Origin: a virus
IMG/VR virus record: IMGVR_UViG_3300042507_008307
Location: 1 to 24,286 of that record
Strand: one strand, 5' to 3'
Length of the DNA stretch: 24,286 nucleotides
Part shown: positions 16,111-21,901 of the stretch, one piece after another
Layout of the letters: each line of letters starts with the position of its first letter
How positions within the stretch are numbered: the first letter of the stretch is position 1
Made by a program: the position numbers and the translations under genes
Notes under the pieces: generated by a model
What the model was told of the DNA's origin: nothing
Database searches by the model: none
What the model saw: only the letters and a program-made list of their open reading frames with translations

Positions 16111-18972
16111 TTAAGGTTCCTGTATTTTAAATCCTGGTTTTAAAGTATCATTTACACTATCTAAATTATTACTAAATTGTTTTACAATTTCCCAATCTTT
16201 AAGTTTTGGATTGTATTTATATAAATCTAAATAAACATAATCCCATATTCCATGTCTTTTTTCAATTTTATCTATTATGTATTTTTTACTCCAATCCTGC
16301 ATTTTTAAATTGGTAGGATCTAAAGTGTCTCCTACTCCTAATTCAATTATATTCCAATCTTCACTAGGAGTTATATTGAAATCTTCATCGGATTCGTTTA
16401 AGTGACCAGTAAATCTATATTCGGGTTTTAATTTATCATTAAATAAACTAGTTATAACTTGTATAATATTTGGATCATTGTACATCCATCTGTCTTCATC
16501 TCCAGGATTTAAAGTTTCATCTTCTTTACTTAAAACTCTTTTTAATTTTAATGCTGCACCATAATTACCTACTAGTAAATAACGACTAGTTTTTTTAGGA
16601 TCTAACCACATATAAGGTTCAATAATGTCTCCTACTTCTATAGTATTCCATGTTTCATTAGGAGTTACATTAAAGTCTTCATCTGATTCATTTAAAGTAG
16701 ACTCAGGAATTTCTACACTAATGTCCATATCTACTAAATCATAATCTAAATTATTACTTGATGGCTTAAAACCTCTATCAACATCATGCCAAGATTTTTT
16801 TTCTTCTCCATCCATATCAAAAAGTGCTATAACTACTTCACTGTTTTCATTTATCCAATTAGTAATATTTTTAACAGTTATTTCATCGTAATTATAGTTT
16901 TCTCCTGATTCTTCTTGTAATTCAGATACTGATGTTTTTATTAATGTAGTTTCAATTGATATAGCTGACGTATCAGTATTCCAATCTGTAACTTCAAATT
17001 CTTTTGTTATGGTTATGTTTATAGGCGTATCTAAATCTAAATTCCATAATACACTAGGAGTTACATTAAATTCATCGTCTGATTCATCTAATTGTTCAGG
17101 AGCTACATAATCATAAACTACTTCATAACCAGGTTTTAACAATCTATTTACAAAATCAACACTCCAATAACTAGGACCATCACTTACATTATTCCACATT
17201 CCTGAATATTCATTTTTTTCTTGTTTTATTATACCTGCTAATTCTCTTCCTTCAGGATCTTTTCTAAAATATTTTATTTCATATCGAATATTTGGATCAC
17301 CACCTAATCTATTAGTAGAGTCTAAATAACTATTAATTCCTAATTCTTTAACATTCCAATCTTGAGGAGCATCTACAGTAAATTCGTCTTCGTCTTGTTC
17401 TGTTATAAAATCAGAAATATAAGCACCATTTAATGGACCATAATTCTCGTTAAAATAACCAACAGAAAAAGCTAAATATTTTTCATCAGTATAAAAGTCT
17501 TCTCCACTCAATCTTCCAAATAATACTATATTTATATCATCGTTATATTCATGATAATCAAAACGTTTTCTTGTTTCTCCTGCTTTTCCAATAAAGACAA
17601 CTTTAAAAGGATCATCTTGAATTTCACTAGTAACAAATGTGTCTCCTACTTTAAGTTCACGAGGATTCCATTGTTTTTCATTAGGCGTGACGTTGAACTC
17701 GTCTTCTTCACCTTCAGCAAATATATCTACTTGATTGTCTATTGGAACATCAAGTTTATATTTAGGATCTAATGTATCATTATTGAACCATTCAGGAACT
17801 ACTCGATAATGTGAAGATGAGCCATCTTTTGGATTATATAGACGAACACCATACATTCCATTTTTAAAGTCTACAAGTTCATAGTAAGCGTCTTTGTTTT
17901 TACGAAAAAAGTACTTTTTATCTTGAGAACCGTCTCTAAGCATGTCGTAGGTAACTTTATCTCCTACTTGTAAGTAAGTTATATTCCAATCTTCACCAGG
18001 TGTAACATCAAATTCGTCTTCACTCTCATTTATAGAATTAGGATTATATACTTGATGTTCTGGTTTCAAATATTTTTTATTAAGAATATCTATCCAAATC
18101 AACACTGTCTTTCCATTTCCTGAAGTCAGTATTACATTTTCTACGCTATCTATTCCTTCTATATGCCAATTTATTGTTTTATCATCTATTTTATTATTTG
18201 AATCAATATAATTAAGACGATCAATATAATTAAGATTCCACATGTGTGGAGCAATAGTGTCTCCTACTGTCATTTTACCCCATTCTTCATCAGGTGTAAC
18301 GTTGAACTCGTCTTCACTTTCTACTAAATCATTATTTGTAGGTATTTCATATTTTGGATTAAGTAAATTATTAATTGTTTTAACACTAGGACCCCAAGTA
18401 ATTAAACGATCAAATTTAATCCATGGATATTCTTCAAATACTTGAATTGAATTTATAGTTACTCCTTCATCATAAACTTGTTTCCATAAATTAATTAATC
18501 GATTTAATTCTTCATGATCATCACCACTTTTATTATTACACCAATTAATAATTGATTTCCAGTTCCACATTGGACCTATAATAGTGTCACCTACTCCTAG
18601 TTCATGTTGATTCCATTCTTCATTGGGCGTAACGTTAAAGTAATCTTCACTTTCAGTTAAATTATCAGGTGGAAATACTTGGTATTGGGGTTTTAAATCA
18701 TTATTAATATATGGAAGCATCCATCGAGATATTATTTCATATGGGTTTGACGTACCTACAAGTACTTGAATTAAAGAATCATTATCATTGTATGGTTTAA
18801 AATCTAAAATCTCTAATTCAGACTCACCATCCATCCACCAATCTTCATTGTGTTTAAACATGTCAGGAATAATTGTGTCTCCAACTCCTAATTCTTCAAC
18901 ATTCCATTCTTCACTAGGCATAACGTTGAAATCGTCTTCAGATTCTAATATGAGTTTTTTCAAGGTAAACAT
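16111..18972 (-). CDS. Nine-repeat protein, candidate prohead-processed polyprotein
   Basis: This 953-aa protein begins MFTLKKLILE and then SEDDFNV. It contains nine modules of about 93-132 residues. Each opens with (S/G/Q)(E/D)-(D/E)-x-F-(N/D/T)-V and usually TPxExWN, then in most modules an (L)xVGDxI/T motif, and most end with (L)xPxYxV. Directly before modules 2-9 stand LTE (105-107), LVE (216-218), INE (314-316), FAE (418-420), ITE (523-525), LDE (628-630), LNE (760-762) and LNE (858-860). This mimics the E10-S11 junction of the N-terminal peptide. T4 prohead protease gp21 cleaves after E in (L/I)-x-E, so nine small proteins could be released. Module 7 is longest and lacks VGD. The modules are strongly diverged. 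No enzyme motif is recognised; an SH3-like beta fold is a guess. Confidence 0.82.
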   Translation of the reverse strand: MFTLKKLILESEDDFNVMPSEEWNVEELGVGDTIIPDMFKHNEDWWMDGESELEILDFKPYNDNDSLIQVLVGTSNPYEIISRWMLPYINNDLKPQYQVFPPDNLTESEDYFNVTPNEEWNQHELGVGDTIIGPMWNWKSIINWCNNKSGDDHEELNRLINLWKQVYDEGVTINSIQVFEEYPWIKFDRLITWGPSVKTINNLLNPKYEIPTNNDLVESEDEFNVTPDEEWGKMTVGDTIAPHMWNLNYIDRLNYIDSNNKIDDKTINWHIEGIDSVENVILTSGNGKTVLIWIDILNKKYLKPEHQVYNPNSINESEDEFDVTPGEDWNITYLQVGDKVTYDMLRDGSQDKKYFFRKNKDAYYELVDFKNGMYGVRLYNPKDGSSSHYRVVPEWFNNDTLDPKYKLDVPIDNQVDIFAEGEEDEFNVTPNEKQWNPRELKVGDTFVTSEIQDDPFKVVFIGKAGETRKRFDYHEYNDDINIVLFGRLSGEDFYTDEKYLAFSVGYFNENYGPLNGAYISDFITEQDEDEFTVDAPQDWNVKELGINSYLDSTNRLGGDPNIRYEIKYFRKDPEGRELAGIIKQEKNEYSGMWNNVSDGPSYWSVDFVNRLLKPGYEVVYDYVAPEQLDESDDEFNVTPSVLWNLDLDTPINITITKEFEVTDWNTDTSAISIETTLIKTSVSELQEESGENYNYDEITVKNITNWINENSEVVIALFDMDGEEKKSWHDVDRGFKPSSNNLDYDLVDMDISVEIPESTLNESDEDFNVTPNETWNTIEVGDIIEPYMWLDPKKTSRYLLVGNYGAALKLKRVLSKEDETLNPGDEDRWMYNDPNIIQVITSLFNDKLKPEYRFTGHLNESDEDFNITPSEDWNIIELGVGDTLDPTNLKMQDWSKKYIIDKIEKRHGIWDYVYLDLYKYNPKLKDWEIVKQFSNNLDSVNDTLKPGFKIQEP

Positions 18973-18978
18973 GTGTCG

Positions 18979-18987
18979 ATAAATATT
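18979..18987 (-). promoter_or_regulatory. AATATTTAT element upstream of the 953-aa gene
   Basis: On the minus strand AATATTTATCGACAC runs straight into the ATG at 18972. It lies in the 144-base divergent intergenic region, at the head of the whole minus-strand late block. A purine-rich GGAGAATGAAGGG lies just upstream but is too far from the ATG to act as its ribosome binding site. Confidence 0.38.
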
Positions 18988-19016
18988 AAATTCCCTTCAT
19001 TCTCCTACTTTACTAT

Positions 19017-19024
19017 GTATATAC
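19017..19024. repeat. GTATATAC palindrome, copy 1
   Basis: This palindromic octamer lies in the divergent promoter region between the 953-aa gene and the plus-strand pair. The other copies I found (20145, 20205, 22718) are also all intergenic, which suggests a regulator binding site. Confidence 0.3.
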
Positions 19025-19069
19025 TTTCATTTGGACTGTTTAAAATTATTTTGTATAATATAGAAGTAA

Positions 19070-19101
19070 TTGACGTTCTTTGACATATTAACTATATTTA
19101 T
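19070..19101 (+). promoter_or_regulatory. Promoter candidate for the plus-strand gene pair, with ATATTTAT core
   Basis: TTGACG at 19070-19075 is followed after 17 bases by TATATT at 19093-19098, which overlaps an ATATTTAT core at 19094-19101. The predicted transcript start near 19105 gives a leader of about 12 bases before the ATG at 19117. It is the only ATATTTAT copy here with a recognisable -35-like hexamer at normal spacing, so this pair could be read by both host-type and late polymerase. Confidence 0.4.
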
Positions 19102-19116
19102 AGTCAAACTAAAACT

Positions 19117-19620
19117 ATGGATAACTTTAATTTAAAGCAATACTTGGTAGAAAATAAGCTTACTTACCAAGAGAAAATGAAAGACAAGGCTAAATCAATG
19201 AAAGAAGCTGAAGCTACTAGTAAGCCAAAAGAACAAGAAAAAGGCCATCAAGCTCCCAAAGACAAGTCAAAGCAAGGTCCTTCAACCATGAACGAAGCAG
19301 AAGGTAAAGTAAAAATTAATTTTGTTAAAAAAGCTGAATTCAATGACATCAACGATAAGTACGACACGAAAAAAGGAGGAAAAATAAGTGATGAAGAAGA
19401 ATTGATTATGGATGCTGGAACTTGGAACAGTGAAGGTTTTTTTGCAAAGAAATACGAGTCATTAGAAGACTTTGCTAAGTTTGTTGAAAAAACATATGGT
19501 GGAAATCACAAACGTCATTTGAGTGATTTAATGAAAATGAAAAGTAAAGGCATCATTAAAGTTGAAACTAACGAGTCTATTTCATTGAACGAAGGAAAAG
19601 TATTCTTTGGCGGATATTAA
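19117..19620 (+). CDS. Small lysine-rich protein with capsid-targeting-like N-terminus
   Basis: This 167-aa protein starts MDNFNLKQYLVE and then N, the same pattern as the next gene's MDTFDLKKFLVE-N. Residues about 17-65 are lysine/glutamate-rich and low in complexity (KEAEATSKPKEQEKGHQAPK), probably disordered. The C-terminal half looks folded, with KINFVKKAEFNDINDKYDTK and DFAKFVEKTYGGNHKRHLSD, and ends SLNEGKVFFGGY, which contains another L-x-E. Basic, processed internal head proteins of T4 are the analogy. Packaging inside the capsid is an inference. It is transcribed opposite to the 953-aa gene from a shared 144-base region. Confidence 0.75.
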   Translation: MDNFNLKQYLVENKLTYQEKMKDKAKSMKEAEATSKPKEQEKGHQAPKDKSKQGPSTMNEAEGKVKINFVKKAEFNDINDKYDTKKGGKISDEEELIMDAGTWNSEGFFAKKYESLEDFAKFVEKTYGGNHKRHLSDLMKMKSKGIIKVETNESISLNEGKVFFGGY

Positions 19621-19631
19621 TTCAAAATTAC

Positions 19632-19901
19632 ATGGACACCTTTGACTTAAAAAAATTCTTAGTTGAAAATAAAATTACTTTAAATAGTAAATTGACTGAG
19701 AATAACAAACAACCTAAAGTAGGTGATAAAGTAGATGTGCGAAACCCTAAAGGCAAGTACAGTAAAGAATCATGGTGGGGACCTGATGAGTATTTATATA
19801 ATGCTGACGTTATCAAGGTTAACGGTCCAAAAATCACTGTTAAAGACATTAATGATGATGAATATGAGGTTGATGTTTATGATGTAGATGTGCTAGTATA
19901 A
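19632..19901 (+). CDS. Small protein with capsid-targeting-like N-terminus and SH3-like motif
   Basis: This 89-aa protein has an N-terminus of MDTFDLKKFLVE followed by NKITLNSKLTE-N, so there are two candidate (L)-x-E cleavage sites at E12 and about E23. The rest resembles a small beta-barrel: KVGDKVDVRNPKGKYSKE, then NADVIKVNGPKITVKDINDD and a DV-rich end. The VGDKV element recalls the VGDTI motif in the modules of the 953-aa protein, so a distant common fold is possible. It starts 12 bases after the previous stop and is followed by a strong terminator at 19934. Confidence 0.75.
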   Translation: MDTFDLKKFLVENKITLNSKLTENNKQPKVGDKVDVRNPKGKYSKESWWGPDEYLYNADVIKVNGPKITVKDINDDEYEVDVYDVDVLV

Positions 19902-19933
19902 CTGTGTAAAAAACATTAAAATGAACTTAAAGG

Positions 19934-19964
19934 GAAGTGCGGTATTTTACCGTACTTCTTTTTT
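19934..19964 (+). terminator. Rho-independent terminator of the plus-strand pair
   Basis: A 10-bp stem (GAAGTGCGGT with ACCGTACTTC, one G-T pair) closes a five-base loop and is followed by TTTTTT. It lies 33 bases after the stop of the 89-aa gene. Confidence 0.9.
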
Positions 19965-20144
19965 CACATATGGTTTAGTGAATTTAGTTTTTTAATCGAT
20001 AGTATTAAACGAGATTCCACGAATTTCGAGTGTATATATTTTGTGTCTCAAAGCAAAAGTCGCCCGTTGGGTTTGATTTGCGAATTGTGGATTTTGGTCG
20101 AAATGGACAAGTCGGAAAATTAGTTTCAATTGTGGGGTAGATTT

Positions 20145-20178
20145 GTATATACAAGGCGCGGCGGGCGAAAAGTGTTCG
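20145..20178 (+). repeat. 34-base direct repeat, copy 1
   Basis: It starts with the palindrome GTATATAC and continues CAAGGCGCGGCGGGCG. It differs from copy 2 (60 bases downstream) at four positions, all of them transitions. It is strikingly GC-rich for this genome. Confidence 0.75.
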
Positions 20179-20204
20179 TTTGGTTTAAATTGATTGGTAT
20201 AGAG

Positions 20205-20238
20205 GTATATACAAAGCGCGGCGGGTGAAAGGTATTCG
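20205..20238 (+). repeat. 34-base direct repeat, copy 2
   Basis: It starts GTATATACAAAGCGCG and continues GCGGGTGAAAGG. It matches copy 1 at 30 of 34 positions. The 60-base offset between the copies would place both on a similar DNA face if the helical repeat is about 10 bases. Confidence 0.75.
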
Positions 20239-20310
20239 GAGTCGTGCTTTTCATCAACAACCTACGCACCACCAGCCGCGCATCGATTGACAGCGGTTCG
20301 CCGTGGGTAT

Positions 20311-20349
20311 GCTAGCGGTTTGATAGCATTATGCTATCGGTCCGATAGC
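20311..20349. repeat. Two tandem 17-base palindromic sites, 22 bases apart
   Basis: Unit 1 (20311-20327) reads GCTAGCGGTTTGATAGC. Unit 2 (20333-20349) reads GCTATCGGTCCGATAGC, a perfect 8+1+8 palindrome. The same layout appears twice at about two helical turns, the usual arrangement of a dimeric regulator's tandem operators. The half-site GATAGC/GCTATC also pairs across units, so a cruciform or RNA hairpin is an alternative. Confidence 0.65.
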
Positions 20350-20360
20350 GTGCTAAGAAC

Positions 20361-20388
20361 AAAAAAAGCTCCCTTTTCAAGGAGCTCT
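20361..20388 (-). terminator. Terminator of the 104-aa AT-hook-like gene
   Basis: On the minus strand a 6-bp stem AGCTCC/GGAGCT with an 8-base loop is followed by TTTTTTT. It lies about 20 bases after the stop at 20407. Confidence 0.85.
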
Positions 20389-20406
20389 TAATGTGGTACT
20401 ATAGCG

Positions 20407-20721
20407 TTAGTCTTTTTTAACTTTTGGACGACCTAATTTCAATGTACCACTAGCACGCTTTTCAGCTAACATTTGCATGCGTTGTTGTCTTGGTGAATTT
20501 GGATCAACAGGCCTACCACGCTTACCGGTTAACAGCCCAGCTCCAGCGAGTTCACTCCTACGCTCTAGCTTCATTTGGTTCTTTGAACCTTCAACTACCG
20601 GACGACCACGTTTGATTACAACACCACTTGCTTTTAGTTCAGCTTTAGCTTTCAGTTGCTGTTGACGAACTGAGTTAGGATTAGTTGGGCGACCGAGTTT
20701 CTTAGTTTCTTGATTTTTCAT
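20407..20721 (-). CDS. AT-hook-like protein with four GRP repeats, paralog 1
   Basis: This 104-aa basic protein has four GRP cores at residues 10-12, 39-41, 69-71 and 97-99, in KKLGRPTNPNS, IKRGRPVVEGS, GKRGRPVDPNS and LKLGRPKVKKD. KRGRP is the AT-hook core that inserts into the minor groove of AT-rich DNA. Between hooks are short basic helices such as VRQQQLKAKAELKASG. It is a close paralog of the 114-aa protein at 21308-21652. The frame extends up to an ATG at 20757, but that codon lies inside the -10 box of the shared promoter type. The ATG at 20721 also matches the paralog's start, so I chose it. Probable role: phage nucleoid-associated or regulatory protein. Confidence 0.8.
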   Translation of the reverse strand: MKNQETKKLGRPTNPNSVRQQQLKAKAELKASGVVIKRGRPVVEGSKNQMKLERRSELAGAGLLTGKRGRPVDPNSPRQQRMQMLAEKRASGTLKLGRPKVKKD

Positions 20722-20752
20722 ATGTTTTATTATCTTATTTATTTTATACTGT

Positions 20753-20780
20753 ACCATACGTTGAACCTTGTATAGTGCAA
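20753..20780 (-). promoter_or_regulatory. Promoter, paralog-1 gene (TTGCAC-N16-TATGGT)
   Basis: On the minus strand CTTTTTTGCAC is followed after 16 bases by TATGGT, one base off the TATAGT of the other three copies. The predicted start near 20746 gives a leader of about 25 bases to the ATG at 20721. Confidence 0.65.
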
Positions 20781-20800
20781 AAAAGATCTCGTGAGATTGT

Positions 20801-21203
20801 ACTGCCTTATTCTCGGGACCAGCTTGTAAAACACTGCCTTCCTCTCGAGGGCCAGCTTATAAAATACTGCCTTGCTCTCGAGGGGCTCCTCTAAAAATAC
20901 TGCCTGCTTTCGAGGGGGCCACTCGAGCACACTGCCTGATCTCGAGGGTGTCCTTTAGGAATATTGCCTAGTCTTTGAATCTGAATCAAAAAACATTGCC
21001 TTCCTCTCGAGAGCCAGCTTGTAAAGCACTGCCTTACTTTTCGGGGGCAATCTGAAAAATATTGCCTGGGCTCTGAGGTGTCCTTTTAGAGTACTGCCTG
21101 GGCTCGAGAGTGTCCTCTTGGAATACTGCCTTACTTTTGAGGGGCACTCTGTAAAACACTGACTTGCTCTCGGACCTGAAATGTAAAATATTGCCTTATA
21201 AAT
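20801..21203. repeat. Array of 13 degenerate repeats with 32/33-base period
   Basis: Units start at 20801, 20833, 20866, 20899, 20931, 20963, 20995, 21028, 21061, 21093, 21125, 21158 and 21190; every step is 32 or 33 bases. Each begins A(C/T)TGCCT (unit 12 has ACTGACT). Most continue with a CTCGAGG-like block at about +12 and end in an A-rich GTAAAAC/T. The rest of each unit varies. The period is about three helical turns. The array lies between the terminator of paralog 2 and the promoter of paralog 1 and encodes no plausible protein. Confidence 0.85.
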
Positions 21204-21212
21204 TAATACACT

Positions 21213-21251
21213 GTGGTGAGGAATCCTACAGGAATCAAGTTAACAGGAATC
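21213..21251 (-). repeat. GATTCCTGT triplet, locus A
   Basis: Three GGAATC sites on the plus strand start at 21220, 21231 and 21246 (spacing 11 and 15), preceded by GTGGTGA. On the minus strand each of the last two reads GATTCCTGT. It lies immediately upstream, in the minus-strand sense, of the 13-unit array. Confidence 0.75.
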
Positions 21252-21261
21252 CTAGTATAGA

Positions 21262-21290
21262 CAAAAAAAGCGATCTCACGATCGCTTTAA
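21262..21290 (-). terminator. Terminator of the 114-aa AT-hook-like gene
   Basis: On the minus strand the perfect 6-bp stem AGCGAT/ATCGCT closes a 6-base loop and is followed by TTTTTTT. It lies 18 bases beyond the stop at 21308. Confidence 0.88.
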
Positions 21291-21307
21291 TTTAACTAAC
21301 TAACTTA

Positions 21308-21652
21308 TTAGTCTTTATTTTGTTTAGGTCTACCTAATTTCAATGTACCGTTAGCTCGTTTTTCACTTAACATTTTCATTCGCTGTTGACGAGGTGAATT
21401 AGGATTAACAGGCCTACCTCGTTTACCAGTAGCTACACCTGCTGCTACTAATTCAAATCGACGATTTAACTTTTGTTGATTTTTGCTGCCTTCAATTACA
21501 GGCCTACCTCGCTTAATTTCAACACCACTTGCTTTTAATGCTTCTTTTTCTGCTAGTCGTTTCTGTCTTTCACTGTTAACATTTACAGGACGACCTAATT
21601 TCTTAGCTTCAACAACAACAACTTCTTCTGATTTTACGATTTGCTTTTTCAT
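21308..21652 (-). CDS. AT-hook-like protein with four GRP repeats, paralog 2
   Basis: This 114-aa protein has GRP cores at 20-22, 49-51, 79-81 and 107-109, about 29 residues apart. Flanks are as in paralog 1 (KKLGRPVNVNS, IKRGRPVIEGS, GKRGRPVNPNS, LKLGRPKQNKD). It has an extra N-terminal segment with VVVVEAKK. The RGRP cores with P-N-S-x-R-Q followers suggest DNA binding with several contacts per chain. Promoter, leader, terminator and upstream repeat modules are all parallel to those of paralog 1, so the gene was duplicated together with its control region. Possible roles are compaction of AT-rich phage DNA, or a regulator acting at the nearby arrays; the sequence cannot decide. Confidence 0.82.
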   Translation of the reverse strand: MKKQIVKSEEVVVVEAKKLGRPVNVNSERQKRLAEKEALKASGVEIKRGRPVIEGSKNQQKLNRRFELVAAGVATGKRGRPVNPNSPRQQRMKMLSEKRANGTLKLGRPKQNKD

Positions 21653-21682
21653 ATCTTTTATTTCTTATTTATTTTATGCTGT

Positions 21683-21710
21683 ACTATACGTCGAAGATTT
21701 TATCTTGCAA
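21683..21710 (-). promoter_or_regulatory. Promoter, paralog-2 gene (TTGCAA-N16-TATAGT)
   Basis: On the minus strand CTTTTTTGCAA is followed after 16 bases by TATAGT. The predicted start near 21676 leaves a leader of about 24 bases. The leader sequence aligns with that of paralog 1. Confidence 0.7.
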
Positions 21711-21750
21711 AAAAGACTTTCAAAACTTTTTAAAGGTCAAGATTTAAAAC

Positions 21751-21790
21751 ACTGCCTTTCTTTTGAATGTCAGATTTAAAACACTGCATC
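21751..21790. repeat. Short ACTGCC array, two units
   Basis: ACTGCC at 21751 and ACTGC at 21783 are 32 bases apart, each preceded by TTTAAAAC, as in the 13-unit array. A possible third, decayed unit lies at about 21719. It has the same position relative to its gene as the larger array. Confidence 0.65.
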
Positions 21791-21799
21791 GTCACACGA

Positions 21800-21838
21800 T
21801 GGTAAGGAATCAAGCAGGAATCAGTTTTACAGGAATCA
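21800..21838 (-). repeat. GATTCCTGT triplet, locus B
   Basis: GGAATC on the plus strand starts at 21806, 21817 and 21832, again 11 and 15 bases apart, preceded by ATGGTAA. It lies between the tRNA terminator and the two-unit array. Confidence 0.75.
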
Positions 21839-21845
21839 GTTTAAA

Positions 21846-21872
21846 CAAAGAAAGCGACCTTGTGGGTCGCCT
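21846..21872 (-). terminator. Terminator downstream of the tRNA
   Basis: On the minus strand the perfect 6-bp stem GCGACC/GGTCGC closes a 5-base loop and is followed by TTTCTTTG. It ends the tRNA transcript about 30 bases past the CCA end. Confidence 0.85.
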
Positions 21873-21901
21873 TCCTTGATAATAAAATGAAAAATCAAAA
21901 C

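Larger units (their letters stand above)
19965..20360. other. Non-coding GC-rich intergenic region between convergent genes
   Basis: About 400 bases without a credible ORF in any frame. Base use differs sharply from the genome, with blocks such as GGCGCGGCGGGCG and AGCCGCGCATCGATTGACAG. It contains a 34-base direct repeat (20145-20178 and 20205-20238) and a pair of 17-base palindromes (20311-20349). It is bounded by a plus-strand terminator on the left and a minus-strand terminator on the right, so neither neighbouring gene needs it for transcription ends. Candidate roles are a replication origin, a packaging or recombination site, a structured RNA, or a recently acquired segment. Confidence 0.5.

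Noticed and set aside
17551-18982. Three plus-strand frames opposite the 953-aa gene
   Set aside because: They are antisense shadows of a long repetitive minus-strand gene, with no family resemblance and no promoter.
20721-20757. ATG at 20757 as start of the AT-hook-like gene
   Set aside because: It lies inside the -10 box of the conserved promoter, upstream of the predicted transcript start, and the paralog starts at the equivalent of 20721.
20739-20930. 63-aa minus-strand frame with repeated KAVFYKL
   Set aside because: The peptide repeats merely translate the 32-base DNA array. Units alternate 32 and 33 bases, so the frame is not kept across the array.
20801-21203. CRISPR array
   Set aside because: The period is only 32/33 bases and the conserved cores are about 7 bases. 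There is no long identical repeat alternating with unrelated spacers, and no cas genes.
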